From assembly GCA_045546135.1 (NCBI GenBank), contig JAZQCD010000013.1, positions 54,446 to 118,445 on the forward strand: DNA of 64,000 bases, given 5' to 3'. The notes below the pieces were generated by a model that worked only from the letters and a program-made list of their open reading frames with translations, was not told the origin of the DNA and searched no databases. This DNA is from RUG13409 sp045546135 (GTDB lineage Bacteria; Bacillota; Clostridia; Peptostreptococcales; Anaerovoracaceae). The position numbers and the translations under genes were made by a program. The stretch's first letter is position 1. Every line of letters begins with the position of its first letter. Below are positions 43,819 through 53,606 of the stretch, piece after piece.

Positions 43819-44991
43819 TCAGGGGCACTGGACTCCTAAGTACTCAAGGACATAAGTGCAGATGAACTCTGCTCCTATATCCATGTAGTCTTCATCGACC
43901 ATCATCTTTTCATTGTGCCCTACTGTATATTTGCCGTCCTTGGCTGCTCCAAGGTTTACGACAACGCCGGGGATCTTTTTTTGAATGAATGCGAAGTCGT
44001 CTCCAAACAGTCCTGCAGGAGTCCTGTCTAAGTGATCTTCGCCCCAGAGCCTCTTTATGATATTCATTGCATGAGTAGTGGACTCATCATCGTTGATCAT
44101 CGGAGTTCCTTCTCCTACAAAGCTTACTTCTACTTCTGCGCCGTAGCTGTCTGCTATGCCTTTTGCTATACGCTTTACTGCATTTCCTATGATCTCATCG
44201 TATTTGTCATCAAAGTATCTTGCATTAGCGAGAATGTGGCATTCACCCGGGATTATGTTGTCCTTGGTTCCTGACTGGATTACTGTAGGAGAAAATACAA
44301 CGAATTCTGATCTTGGCAGTTCATAAGCTGTAATGTCAGCAAGAGCATTTACTATCTTTGCTCCAACAAGAGCTGCATTGACTCCCTGCTCCGGCCTTGA
44401 TGAGTGACCTGCTTTTCCTTTTACATCTATTACGCAGCTTCCAACCTTGGCGCATCTTACGCCGTAGTCGCACATGAACACTCCTGTGTCATGATCTACT
44501 GCAACGTGAAGCATAAGTGAGTTGTCGCAGTCATCAAGAAGTCCTGATTCTAGAGCATGAAGAGCTCCAAACATTACTTCTTCACCTTCCTGGAAAAGGA
44601 CTTTGTAATTGCCTGTTAGCTGGTCCTTAAGGTCATTGAGTATTAGTGCTGAAGCAAGTCCTATAGCTGCATGAGAGTCATGTCCGCAGGCATGCATTAC
44701 TCCGTCTACGACGCTTGAAAAAGGAAGCCCTGTATTTTCTTTTATAGGGAGAGCATCGTAGTCTGCTCTTAAAACAACAGTTTTTCCTGGCTTTGCACCT
44801 TTGATAGTTGCTACTATGCTCCTTTGCGAAGGAGTGAGTTCAAAGGGTATTCCTGCTTGATTTAATTCATTTTGTATGTATTTGCAGGTCTCATATTCTT
44901 GTTTTGAAAGCTCCGGATGCTGATGGAGATGTCTTCTGACTCTTATCATCGTATCTTTGTACTGAGCTACCTTTTCTTTTACATTGACCAT
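43819..44991 (-). CDS. M20 family amidohydrolase (N-acyl-amino-acid hydrolase/hippurate hydrolase type)
   Basis: 390 residues. Motifs: RRHLHQHPELS, VVLRADYDALPI, VDGVMHACGHDSHAA (Cys and His metal ligands) and LFQEGEEVMFGA (catalytic Glu). These match the M20D group that removes acyl groups from amino acids or splits aminobenzoyl-glutamate-like amides. It lies downstream of an AbgB-like gene and upstream of a peptide transporter, suggesting uptake and cleavage of N-acylated amino acids or peptides. Confidence 0.92.
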   Translation of the reverse strand: MVNVKEKVAQYKDTMIRVRRHLHQHPELSKQEYETCKYIQNELNQAGIPFELTPSQRSIVATIKGAKPGKTVVLRADYDALPIKENTGLPFSSVVDGVMHACGHDSHAAIGLASALILNDLKDQLTGNYKVLFQEGEEVMFGALHALESGLLDDCDNSLMLHVAVDHDTGVFMCDYGVRCAKVGSCVIDVKGKAGHSSRPEQGVNAALVGAKIVNALADITAYELPRSEFVVFSPTVIQSGTKDNIIPGECHILANARYFDDKYDEIIGNAVKRIAKGIADSYGAEVEVSFVGEGTPMINDDESTTHAMNIIKRLWGEDHLDRTPAGLFGDDFAFIQKKIPGVVVNLGAAKDGKYTVGHNEKMMVDEDYMDIGAEFICTYVLEYLGVQCP

Positions 44992-45049
44992 ATGTTACAT
45001 TCCCTCATTTATTGAAACTCTGATTGAGATACCTTTACTAAACTGCTTC

Positions 45050-46495
45050 TCAGTCCCCGTTTCCTGTAAGGTCCGGCATTACATCGGCAGGTATTGGACT
45101 TGTATATGGATAATCTTTAAGTTTGTCATCAAGCTCTTTTCTTGCTTTTGCAAGGAGCTCTTTGTCGCACATCGCTTCGCAAAGGCATATGCCAAGAAGT
45201 TTTGCTGCTAAGATCATTCCCTTCCATCCAATGGATGAACCGCTGCAGACTACCTGCTGCCAGGAGTGATTTCCTGTGCCGTTTGGCTGGCAGCATGTGT
45301 TGAACTGTGCGCAAGGCGTTTGCCAATGAACATCGCATCCGTCTCCTGAATAGGGAGCAACTACGCCCTTCATCATATCCGGATTTACAAATTCAAAGAG
45401 ATCCTGTGAATATAGATCCGGGTCTGTGATGTGATACATCTGAGCGCAGGACTGCATCTTTTCTGAAAGAGTCGTCTCTTCATTAAGAGTCTTTGCCATC
45501 TCGAGATCCTCTTCTGAAAATCCGGGGCCGCCAAGTCTTTGGAAGTTCCTAAGTATCATTTCTCCAAGTACGCTGTTTGGCATACCGTTTGAGCTTGCTC
45601 CGGAACCTACCTTGATATCTACAGTAGTCTCTGTTGCCATCGCCATGCCCTGAGCTATCTTATTCATCCTCTGGAATACTTCGTCGAGCATCTGTCTTTT
45701 TGGAGCTCTTAGGTAGTACCAGATCTCAGCCTCTGCAGGGACTATGTTTGGCGCATCTCCGCCTTTGGTGATTATTGATTGTATCCTTACATCGGGCGGT
45801 ACATGTTCCCTTAAATAGTTTGCTCCAACATCTGTAAGGATAGCTGCATCAAGAGCAGATCTTCCAAGATGAGGACTTACACCTGCATGGGATGCTTTTC
45901 CGTGAAATTGGTATCTAACAGACATGATCGCTGTTGCTTCAGCAAGAGATACCATATTTGCATTTGCCGGGTGCCAGTTTATATTTGCATCTACTCCGTC
46001 AAATACACCTTCTCTTACCATGAAGACTTTTGCGCTTCCGCCCTCTTCAGCCGGGCATCCAAAGTATTTGACTGTTCCTTGTATATTGTTCTTGACTATG
46101 AAGTTCTTTGTAGCGACTGCTCCCGCGACGCAGGCAGCTCCCATGAGGTTGTGTCCGCATCCGTGACCGTTCTTTCCGTTAGGAGTCTTTACAGTTGCTA
46201 TCTCGTGACCAAGTCCCTTTAAAGCATCATATTCGCCCCAGGTAGAAATGACAGGACCGTCGCCGTTTTTAAATGTTGCAACAAAGGCTGTAGGTATTCC
46301 TGCAACGCCCATCTCTATTTCGAATCCTTCTGATGCAAGCTTTTCTGTAAGTAGCTTTGCTGATTCGAATTCCTGGAACTGTATTTCTGCCAGGTCCCAT
46401 ATCTTTTTTGATAGATCAATATATTCCTGTTTATTTGCTTCGACGTAAGAGATAACCTCTTTTTCTATCTTTTCTCTTAATTCTTCACTTATCAT
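45050..46495 (-). CDS. M20 amidohydrolase, AbgB-like (aminobenzoyl-glutamate hydrolase subunit B)
   Basis: 481 residues, the same length as E. coli AbgB. Motifs: WGEYDALKGLGHE, NGHGCGHNLMGAA with the metal-binding Cys/His, YFGCPAEEGGSAKV with the catalytic Glu, and WHPANAN; the dimerisation domain has GKASHAGVSPHLGRSALDAA. AbgB with AbgA cleaves p-aminobenzoyl-glutamate; whether this pair uses that substrate is unproven. It is flanked by a second M20 enzyme and a YjiH-like membrane protein, consistent with import and hydrolysis of the same amide. Confidence 0.88.
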   Translation of the reverse strand: MISEELREKIEKEVISYVEANKQEYIDLSKKIWDLAEIQFQEFESAKLLTEKLASEGFEIEMGVAGIPTAFVATFKNGDGPVISTWGEYDALKGLGHEIATVKTPNGKNGHGCGHNLMGAACVAGAVATKNFIVKNNIQGTVKYFGCPAEEGGSAKVFMVREGVFDGVDANINWHPANANMVSLAEATAIMSVRYQFHGKASHAGVSPHLGRSALDAAILTDVGANYLREHVPPDVRIQSIITKGGDAPNIVPAEAEIWYYLRAPKRQMLDEVFQRMNKIAQGMAMATETTVDIKVGSGASSNGMPNSVLGEMILRNFQRLGGPGFSEEDLEMAKTLNEETTLSEKMQSCAQMYHITDPDLYSQDLFEFVNPDMMKGVVAPYSGDGCDVHWQTPCAQFNTCCQPNGTGNHSWQQVVCSGSSIGWKGMILAAKLLGICLCEAMCDKELLAKARKELDDKLKDYPYTSPIPADVMPDLTGNGD

Positions 46496-46590
46496 TTATT
46501 CGATCACCCCAGGTCCTTAGGATCCCTTTCAATATTTAAAAGAATTGTTTATCAATAAAATTGATCTTATATATCGTGTATCTATCTTCT

Positions 46591-47781
46591 TTAAACCATT
46601 AAACTGACTACAAATCCTCCGATAAAGGAACACAGAAGTCCGATGACTATATATACAGGATATTTCTTTGGAGATACTCCTGCAGCACCTACTACCCTTC
46701 CTATATAGAGAAGATTGCTTGATATGGCATACATCATCGGGAACATTATCGTAAGCTGTGCATTAGTCATAACTCCTGTCTGCACAAGGGATGCTGCTAT
46801 GGCGCATCCTGCAGGAAGCGTCATATATGAAGCAAGTATTGCAAGAGCTGCTTCACCCGGAAGTCCGAATATTCCGAGTATGGGAGAAAAGACCAAGCTG
46901 ATCACATTCATAAGTCCAGTGATATCGAGGAACTTTACGACAGCATATCCGAATATAGTAGCTACGCAGACCTTTTCCATCCAGAGCTTGAATCCTACTG
47001 TTCCCTGATCAAGGAAAGTCTGCACAAGTCCCTTCTTTTCAGTACTTTTATACGTTTCTTCTTTTTCTATTTCATTTATCTTTATTTCTTCAGTTTGATC
47101 GGCGTTTATTTGTGTCTTTGTAACTGTTCCGTTGATGTTCTCATCATCTTTTTTACTCTCAAAGATCAGTTGATAGAGACGCATCAGGTTTCCTGCAACG
47201 AATTTGTTTGCAAGGATGATAAGGAGCATGAGTCCTGTCGGTATAGTAAGGTAAGGAAGTATGATAGCTCCGTTTGAAAAGAAAACTCCTATGCATGCTG
47301 CAGTGATGAATTCATATGCTACAAGTCTTTCTCTTTCTTTTCTTGTGATCACGCCTTTGTTATACAGATCGAGAGCCTGCGCGCTGCTGGCATCTGATGA
47401 TTGCCAGTTGAGTATCATAGCAAGTCCGCATATGCCGGGAACTCCCATCAAAGGTTTGAGCACCGGTGTCAAAAGTTTTTGCGCCGCTTTTAAACCACCA
47501 AGGTATTCGATACAGCCTATGAATGCTACTGAAAAAATCATTACAGGCGCTATGGAAAAGGATTGAAGAAAGCCTTCTCTAACACCGCTTCCGCCTGTTC
47601 CGATGAAACCTGCAGAGTATGCAGCTTCTGATATCTTTCCGTATGATCCGAGATAAGTCTGAAAATCAAGTGCTTTCAAAATACCTTCACTGCCTGAAAA
47701 AATGCCGGAAAAGAATATTGCAGCAAATATAAGTGCCAAATATCCAACTATTCCGACTTTATCATGATCTTTTGTATGCAT
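46591..47781 (-). CDS. YjiH-type nucleoside-recognition (gate) membrane protein
   Basis: 396 residues from ATG at 47781, chosen for the AAAAGGAGA six bases upstream; the frame continues higher. About ten hydrophobic segments and a charged cytoplasmic loop (about 205-255). The opening VGIVGYLALIFAAIFFSGIF and later NWQSSDASSAQALDLY match YjiH proteins carrying nucleoside-recognition domains, whose substrate is unknown. As the first gene before two amidohydrolases it is a good candidate transporter for their substrate. Confidence 0.82.
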   Translation of the reverse strand: MHTKDHDKVGIVGYLALIFAAIFFSGIFSGSEGILKALDFQTYLGSYGKISEAAYSAGFIGTGGSGVREGFLQSFSIAPVMIFSVAFIGCIEYLGGLKAAQKLLTPVLKPLMGVPGICGLAMILNWQSSDASSAQALDLYNKGVITRKERERLVAYEFITAACIGVFFSNGAIILPYLTIPTGLMLLIILANKFVAGNLMRLYQLIFESKKDDENINGTVTKTQINADQTEEIKINEIEKEETYKSTEKKGLVQTFLDQGTVGFKLWMEKVCVATIFGYAVVKFLDITGLMNVISLVFSPILGIFGLPGEAALAILASYMTLPAGCAIAASLVQTGVMTNAQLTIMFPMMYAISSNLLYIGRVVGAAGVSPKKYPVYIVIGLLCSFIGGFVVSLMV

Positions 47782-47841
47782 CAGATCTCCTTTTTCCATC
47801 ATATATATCGAAATGATATGTATTAATGAATGAATATACAT

Positions 47842-48220
47842 TTAAAGTTTGTATTCCCGCGCATTTTATACTTGTAAACACAAACAATCAATATATTTTT
47901 ATGTGTTATTAACACAAATTTAACTAGAATATTGAAATTATTATCAGAATATGAATGATAATATTCATTTATATTGATAAATGTTCGGGTTTATGCAGCT
48001 AATTAATATTTATTTTGCCAGATTCTGTCCTTAATTACACATTTTGTGTATTATCTATATGCATAAATCCATAATACATATATGTAACTCAAAGTTGCAT
48101 TATTGCTACCGAGTTGATACAATACATAGGCAAAATACTAAAATTAGATGTTTATACTATAAGTATCCGCAAGGCTCACTTATTAGTTCCTGCGGAGATG
48201 TATAGATCAGGGAAAAGATA
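47842..48220 (+). promoter_or_regulatory. divergent control region between YjiH-like and LysR genes
   Basis: About 380 nt of AT-rich DNA with no gene. A 19-bp partial palindrome ATGTAACTC-A-AAGTTGCAT (48082-48100) matches the perfect palindrome before cooS at most positions. A lysR promoter candidate is TTGATA (48114-48119), 16 nt, TACTAA (48136-48141). LysR-family T-N11-A boxes are expected here, but I could not single one out. Confidence 0.45.
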
Positions 48221-49087
48221 ATGGATATAAAACAACTTAGGACCTTTCTTGCTGTAGCAGATGCAAGAAGTTTTTTGAAAGCTGCCGATTCTCTTTATGT
48301 TACAAGACAGGCTCTTGCAAAGTCTATAGACCAGCTTGAAGATGAACTTGGGATAGAACTATTCTTTAGAAACCAAAAAGGCGCAAATATGACTCCTGCA
48401 GGGATCTATCTCTACCCTAGAGCTGCTCAGCTCGTCAATGAATTCGACAAACTTAAAGCAGATACTATTGAAATGAAAAAATCATACAGACCTAAGGTAA
48501 ACTTATGTCTTTCCATAGGGATCTATGATCATTATGCAACTGAGATCCACAATTACAGAAAAGATCATTCAAGCGAAATGCAGATAGCTCTACGCTGCTG
48601 CCTTGAAACAGATGCATCAAGGATACTGGCAGACAGAAGAGCTGATGCCATACTCTCATTTACCAAACCTTCTGAAAGCTATGCGGATTCTGTTAAAATC
48701 GGAGAATCGGAGATAGTACTTGTAGTAAACAAAGAAACAGCTTCAGGAGACAGAGAAGTAGGTATAAACGAGCTGCCAAAACTCCTCTATAACGGAGGAA
48801 CGGAAAAGCCCATATGGTGGGACGAATCGCCAAGGCATCAGGATATAATATCATCAGATCTAAACTACCTGTATTCCCTTCTGAGGAACGGCGAAGGAGT
48901 CCTGCCAATGCCAAGGATATCGATACCAAGTTATCTGGATTTTACCATGGTATTGCCCGTATATCCTAAAAAGGAGCCTATGCCCGTATACTATTCTGCA
49001 CTTAAGCCTGACCACTATAATCTGATGACCTATGCCCTTCTTGAATCAATTTTCAAGCAGGTAATTTCTAAAACTAAACTAACGTAA
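48221..49087 (+). CDS. LysR family transcriptional regulator
   Basis: 288 residues. The N-terminal winged helix-turn-helix (MDIKQLRTFLAVADARSFLKAADSLYVTRQALAKSIDQLEDELG) is typical. The effector-binding domain follows from about 90, though its sequence is divergent. It is transcribed divergently from the YjiH-amidohydrolase-transporter run, the usual arrangement for a regulator of an adjacent catabolic operon. The ligand may be the imported amide or peptide. Confidence 0.93.
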   Translation: MDIKQLRTFLAVADARSFLKAADSLYVTRQALAKSIDQLEDELGIELFFRNQKGANMTPAGIYLYPRAAQLVNEFDKLKADTIEMKKSYRPKVNLCLSIGIYDHYATEIHNYRKDHSSEMQIALRCCLETDASRILADRRADAILSFTKPSESYADSVKIGESEIVLVVNKETASGDREVGINELPKLLYNGGTEKPIWWDESPRHQDIISSDLNYLYSLLRNGEGVLPMPRISIPSYLDFTMVLPVYPKKEPMPVYYSALKPDHYNLMTYALLESIFKQVISKTKLT

Positions 49088-49127
49088 AAAGAAGAGGATT
49101 CTTCACAATCCAAGGGCTTGATATCAT

Positions 49128-49156
49128 TTGACTAAAGGTGATATTAAAAATATAAT
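49128..49156 (+). promoter_or_regulatory. sigma-A-type promoter of rubrerythrin gene
   Basis: TTGACT (49128-49133), 17-nt spacer and TATAAT (49151-49156). The AGGAGGAT ribosome binding site follows at 49190. Confidence 0.85.
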
Positions 49157-49202
49157 GAATTCAGTCAGTAAATACTGCTATATGTATTAGGAGGATAAAA
49201 TA

Positions 49203-49781
49203 ATGGCAAAATGGAGATGCACCGTTTGCGGTTACATCTATGAAGGCGAGAATCCGCCGGCAGAGTGCCCTACATGTCACGTAGGATCTGAAAAGTTCGT
49301 TAAAGTTGAGGAAGGCCAGCAGGCTCTCGCTGCAGAGCATGTATTCGGTATCGGAACAAAGCTTGACGGAGTTCCCGAAGAAGACAAGAAATACATACTC
49401 GAACAGCTCAAGGCAAACTTCCAGGGTGAATGCTCTGAAGTAGGTATGTATCTTTGCATGGCAAGAGTTGCTCACAGAGAAGGATATCCGGAGATCGGTC
49501 TTTACTGGGAGAAAGCAGCATATGAAGAAGCTGAACATGCTGCAAAGTTCGCAGAACTCCTCGGTTCCTATCTTGAACCGAACATGACCGATTCTACAGA
49601 AAAGAATCTTGCATGGAGAGTCGATTGTGAATACGGCGCAGTTCAGGGCAAGACAGAACTTGCATCCTGCGCAAAGAAGAACGGACTTGACGCTATCCAT
49701 GATACAGTTCATGAAATGGCAAGAGACGAAGCTCGCCACGGCAAAGCTCTTGAAGGACTTCTCAAGAGATACTTTGGCTAA
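49203..49781 (+). CDS. rbr: reverse-type rubrerythrin (N-terminal rubredoxin)
   Basis: 192 residues. The rubredoxin-like Fe site comes first: Cys6-x2-Cys9 and Cys22-x2-Cys25. The ferritin-like diiron domain follows (about 50-190), with ligands in ECSEVGMYLCMARVAHREGYPEIG, YEEAEHAAKF and HEMARDEARHG. In classical rubrerythrin the order is reversed. These proteins reduce hydrogen peroxide in strict anaerobes. Strong promoter and ribosome binding site suggest high basal expression. Single gene. Confidence 0.95.
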   Translation: MAKWRCTVCGYIYEGENPPAECPTCHVGSEKFVKVEEGQQALAAEHVFGIGTKLDGVPEEDKKYILEQLKANFQGECSEVGMYLCMARVAHREGYPEIGLYWEKAAYEEAEHAAKFAELLGSYLEPNMTDSTEKNLAWRVDCEYGAVQGKTELASCAKKNGLDAIHDTVHEMARDEARHGKALEGLLKRYFG

Positions 49782-49810
49782 GATAAAAGTCTAACTGAAT
49801 AAAGATTAAA

Positions 49811-49845
49811 AGGGCAGATATCAGACGATATGTGCCCTATTCTTT
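49811..49845 (+). terminator. terminator between rubrerythrin and rfbC (probably bidirectional)
   Basis: 12-nt arms AGGGCAGATATC (49811-49822) and GATATGTGCCCT (49827-49838) with one mismatch. T-rich flanks on both sides let it serve the convergent genes, including the end of the glycan operon. Confidence 0.8.
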
Positions 49846-49899
49846 TCTTTCAATAATCCATGTTTATAAATTGCTGCTTTAATCGATTCAGGAAATCAA

Positions 49900-50493
49900 T
49901 TACTTAAGTACATCCCATTTCTGATCCTTATCTGAGATGATGAGAGGAGAACCATCAGAAAGGCTGTATCCTTCTGATGATGCAGTTCCCTTGTATTCAC
50001 CTTTAAGTTCCGGCCAATTGACTCCGATCCCAGGATCGTTCCATGCTATGCCGCCCTCATCGTTTGCATGATAAAAGTCGTCGCATTTATAGCAAAACTC
50101 TGCAGTATCAGTAAGTACGAGGAAACCATGAGCAAAGCCTTTTGGTATGAGGAACTGCTTCATATTTTCGTCTGTAAGAAGCTCTCCGTGATATTTGCCG
50201 TAGGTCTTTGAACCTTTTCTAAGGTCGACTGCAACATCGAATACAGCGCCTTTTATGACTCTTACAAGCTTAGTTTGAGGATGGTTGATCTGATAATGGA
50301 GACCTCGCAAGACTCCTTTCGAGCTCATGCTCTGATTGTCCTGAACGAAAGTGAAATCAAGACCTGCTTCTTCCATGTCTCTTTGGCTGTAGGTCTCAAC
50401 GAAGTATCCTCTGCTGTCTCTATGGATAGCAGGTTCTACAAGGCATAGACCTCCTATTCCGTCAAGATCGTAAGTAACTTTTATCTGTCCCAT
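49900..50493 (-). CDS. rfbC: dTDP-4-dehydrorhamnose 3,5-epimerase
   Basis: 197 residues. The RmlC cupin has motifs PAIHRDSRGYFVETYSQRD, VQDNQSMSSKGVLRGLHYQ (catalytic His) and the IPKGFAHGFLVL region. It epimerises dTDP-4-keto-6-deoxyglucose on the way to dTDP-L-rhamnose. It is the last gene of the operon and separated from rfbD by seven genes. RfbA and RfbB are not in the window. Starts 3 nt after the acetyltransferase gene. Confidence 0.95.
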   Translation of the reverse strand: MGQIKVTYDLDGIGGLCLVEPAIHRDSRGYFVETYSQRDMEEAGLDFTFVQDNQSMSSKGVLRGLHYQINHPQTKLVRVIKGAVFDVAVDLRKGSKTYGKYHGELLTDENMKQFLIPKGFAHGFLVLTDTAEFCYKCDDFYHANDEGGIAWNDPGIGVNWPELKGEYKGTASSEGYSLSDGSPLIISDKDQKWDVLK

Positions 50494-50496
50494 ATA

Positions 50497-51006
50497 TTAA
50501 ACCTCCAAGGTGTATTTATCTCTAAAAACTCTGTACCAATAGTACCTTTTTATCTCATCATCAGTATAGCCTGTAATGGTATCAGGATCCGGAATAAACT
50601 TTATATATCCCCTTTTCTCATAGAACCTGACTGCTCTTTTGTTCTTTGGATCTACGCACCAGAATATCTCATAAAGATCTCTATCTTCAAAACCTATGCG
50701 GAATATTTCAGTCATTCCGAAGTGAGAGTAACCTTTGCCCATGGCAGCTTTTCTTACAGTGATGCCGAATTCTGATCTGCCGTCTTTAATATGCTTAAGG
50801 CTTACAGTGCCCATATATTCGTCATCATCATTTACTATTGCAAGATGAAGATCGTGCTCTTCATCTGCAGCAGCCTCAATGAATGCTTTGCAGTCATCTA
50901 AGGTCTTTGACTTGAAATCAGTCTTAAGATCTTCTGTAACATCCTTATCGTGCATCCATTCAAGCATCAATGCTGCATCTTTAGATTCCAGCTTTCTTAA
51001 TCTCAT
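50497..51006 (-). CDS. GNAT acetyltransferase in glycan operon
   Basis: 169 residues. GNAT fold with the acetyl-CoA motif ITVRKAAMGKGYSHFG and the C-terminal VDPKNKRAVRFYEKRGYIK. In this setting it could N-acetylate the 3-amino sugar made by FdtA/FdtB, taking the role of FdtC, although FdtC itself is of another fold. It lies between the flippase (6 nt) and rfbC (3 nt). Confidence 0.8.
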   Translation of the reverse strand: MRLRKLESKDAALMLEWMHDKDVTEDLKTDFKSKTLDDCKAFIEAAADEEHDLHLAIVNDDDEYMGTVSLKHIKDGRSEFGITVRKAAMGKGYSHFGMTEIFRIGFEDRDLYEIFWCVDPKNKRAVRFYEKRGYIKFIPDPDTITGYTDDEIKRYYWYRVFRDKYTLEV

Positions 51007-51012
51007 ATATCT

Positions 51013-52569
51013 TTACCTTTTAGTTACTTTTGATACTACTTTTCCTGCAAGTCCTTTCAAAAAGCTCATCTCTTCCTTCTTTCTCATGACTAGAGATATG
51101 AAGCATACAGAAATGATCACTGACAAGGACCCTTCTACTAAGAAATATATAATGTTCCTTTCAAGTCCCGGCACAAGGCTTTTCAAAAAGATCATGATAA
51201 GTATATCCCATGCAGTCAGAAGTATAAAGGACAAATATCTCATCCAATAATCAAAGAAACTTGTCTTGAATACATGCTTGTAAAGAAGATAAGGTTCTCT
51301 CCAAAAAGCTGTTAATCCAAGGCTTATGATAGTCCCAAGGAAAACTCCTGTTATACCTATCTCTTTGACAAGGAGTATGGATATGACAAGGTTTATGACT
51401 GATTCTATAAGGGGTCTTATCCTGTCCTTTACAAAGAGTCCTGTTGCGTTGATAAATGAGCTGTTTATGGTCCTTGAAAGATTGATATACAGCTGAATAC
51501 AAATGACAAGAGTCGTCCATTTAGAAAGAAGATACTCTTTTCCTACCCATACGCTGATGAAGTCGTCTATGCAAGTATAGCATCCTGTCACTATTATGCT
51601 TGTAACAGAAAGGCATACGAAATTGATCTTCTTGTAAAGCCAATAGAACTCGTTCTTTGCCATGATCTGAGAAGCATTTCCTATGCTCGATGTCAGATTG
51701 CCCATGAGCTGAGATACGAAATTCTGTATGTACATTATGATGAGCGAATAGTTTGAATAAAGTCCTGTAGCAGTAAGACTGACCATCTTTGTAAGGACAG
51801 CATTGTCAGTACCGTTAAGGACAGTATTTCCTATCTTGTGATACATGGTAGCTCTTGTGTCTGCCATGATGCTCTTTGTCTCTTCTTTTGATAGAGTCTC
51901 TTTTACTTCGAATACTTCCTTGTATTGCTTTGTTACCCACATGCTTGCCGTGAAATTGCAAAGAAGCGTTGCAAATATGCCCACGACTAAAGTAAGAGTA
52001 TAGTTGTGAGTAATAAGAAGCATTACCATCTGTAGACCGTATTTGAGTGCTGTAACTATGAGGTCTACTAGGGCTACGTTATAGTGCCTTTGATCTGCAG
52101 TAAGAAGCGACAGCTTGTATGCATAAAGGTAGGTAGCTACTGAATTAAGAAGGAACAGCACATATACGAGCTGCAGGTTTATATCACTTGGAATCTCCCC
52201 TTCATCATTGATGAGCAAATGGATAAAAGGAAGAAGAGCAAGGCCCAAAGAAAGAATAATAACTGCAATGGTCCTATATACTTTTTTAAAATAGTTCATT
52301 ATCTTTCCGACTTGAACTATATCGTCCTTGCTTATGGGTTCATAGAACCTGTAAACGATAGCTCCTGTTATGCCAAGTTCCGCCAAAGCTAATATCTGAA
52401 GTACATTACTGAAAAGCCCGTTGATGCCAAGATATGCAGAGCTTAAGATCCTAAGGAACATGCTTCTGTAAAAGAAGCCCATGAATATCTTAAGAAGCAG
52501 CGACGATGTGCTCACAAAAGATGTCTTTATTGAATTGTCTGTTCTTGATCTTTTGTTGAATACAGACAT
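51013..52569 (-). CDS. polysaccharide flippase (Wzx/MATE-like)
   Basis: 518 residues with about 12-14 hydrophobic segments, typical of the MOP exporter superfamily that flips undecaprenyl-linked repeat units. The start KTSFVSTSSLLLKIFMGFFYRSMFLRILSSAYLGINGLFSNVLQILALAELG is characteristic of clostridial Wzx-like proteins. Start overlaps the glycosyltransferase stop by 1 nt (TAATG). No Wzy polymerase is visible among the genes here, so the polymerase may lie beyond the right edge or the repeat unit may be attached singly. Confidence 0.9.
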   Translation of the reverse strand: MSVFNKRSRTDNSIKTSFVSTSSLLLKIFMGFFYRSMFLRILSSAYLGINGLFSNVLQILALAELGITGAIVYRFYEPISKDDIVQVGKIMNYFKKVYRTIAVIILSLGLALLPFIHLLINDEGEIPSDINLQLVYVLFLLNSVATYLYAYKLSLLTADQRHYNVALVDLIVTALKYGLQMVMLLITHNYTLTLVVGIFATLLCNFTASMWVTKQYKEVFEVKETLSKEETKSIMADTRATMYHKIGNTVLNGTDNAVLTKMVSLTATGLYSNYSLIIMYIQNFVSQLMGNLTSSIGNASQIMAKNEFYWLYKKINFVCLSVTSIIVTGCYTCIDDFISVWVGKEYLLSKWTTLVICIQLYINLSRTINSSFINATGLFVKDRIRPLIESVINLVISILLVKEIGITGVFLGTIISLGLTAFWREPYLLYKHVFKTSFFDYWMRYLSFILLTAWDILIMIFLKSLVPGLERNIIYFLVEGSLSVIISVCFISLVMRKKEEMSFLKGLAGKVVSKVTKR

Positions 52570-53606
52570 TACCTGAAGATCCTTTTTTTAAGTACGAGCA
52601 GATACATATAGATGAAGTATGAAAACTCTCTTCCTTTAAGAAGGAAAAGCGCTTTTTTCTTGTCTTCTTCTTTGAACTGGGACCAATCTATCTTTGACGG
52701 ATCCATATCTATTTCAAGACCTGCAAGATATCTTCTGATCATAGCTTTCTTTTGAGAAAAAGGAAGTTTGACTCTCTTTGAAAAGAGTATGTCAGACTTA
52801 AGGAGCATTATGAAAAGAGCATAGTAGCTTAAGCTTCCTATCATAAGCTTTCCCTTCTCTGTTTTTGGAAGGTCATTATACAGTCCGTTTATGAGTGTGA
52901 TCGACTCATCAAAATATGTATCGTAAAAGATCCTTGACATGGACCCTTCTACGAATATGTAATGATATCCTGTATACTCGTTATCTACTACAATGCAATT
53001 TGCTTTTGCCATAAGCGGGTAGACAACAGCAGCATCTTCACCCATCCTGATCTTGCGCTTTACATCAACATAGTCATCGGTCAATACCCTTTTTGCTATG
53101 AACTTGTTCCAAAAGGTTGGATTTACTCCTGTTTCATAGAACCTGCCTATATACATAGCTTTTTCAAGGAAATGATCAAGGTCTTTTCCTGTGTATATGC
53201 CGGAAGGTAAATTGTTGGAGACTCTCCTTATGCTGCCCTTTTCTTCAAAAGTAAAACCTGTGATAACCATATCAGCATCAGCTTCAATGGCTTTATCAGC
53301 AAGGTGCTCAATAAAATCAGCGTCTATATAGTCGTCAGCATCAAGGAAGATGATATATTCTCCTGATGAGACTTTGTATCCTTCATACCTGGCTGCAGCA
53401 GACCCTGCATTCTTTTGATGTATGACTTTGATCCTTTGATCTTTACTTGCATATTCATCGCATATCAAAGAAGTGGAATCAGTTGAACCATCATCCACTA
53501 ATATTAGTTCAATATCTTTGTAAGTCTGCGAAACTATGCTGTCTAAGCACTTACGAAGATACTTTTCTGAATTGTATGCTGCGACTACTACGCTAACCTT
53601 TGTCAT
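52569..53606 (-). CDS. glycosyltransferase family 2
   Basis: 345 residues. GT-A fold: VSVVVAAYNSEKYLRKCLDSIVSQTYKDIELILVDDGSTD, then the DxD motif FLDADDYID. It adds one sugar to the lipid-linked repeat unit from an unknown NDP-sugar donor. It overlaps the end of the GT4 gene by 14 nt. Confidence 0.93.
   Translation of the reverse strand: MTKVSVVVAAYNSEKYLRKCLDSIVSQTYKDIELILVDDGSTDSTSLICDEYASKDQRIKVIHQKNAGSAAARYEGYKVSSGEYIIFLDADDYIDADFIEHLADKAIEADADMVITGFTFEEKGSIRRVSNNLPSGIYTGKDLDHFLEKAMYIGRFYETGVNPTFWNKFIAKRVLTDDYVDVKRKIRMGEDAAVVYPLMAKANCIVVDNEYTGYHYIFVEGSMSRIFYDTYFDESITLINGLYNDLPKTEKGKLMIGSLSYYALFIMLLKSDILFSKRVKLPFSQKKAMIRRYLAGLEIDMDPSKIDWSQFKEEDKKKALFLLKGREFSYFIYMYLLVLKKRIFR

Noticed and set aside
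49161..49739. 192-codon minus-strand frame opposite rubrerythrin
   Set aside because: Antisense shadow; Cys/Phe-rich translation with no family pattern.
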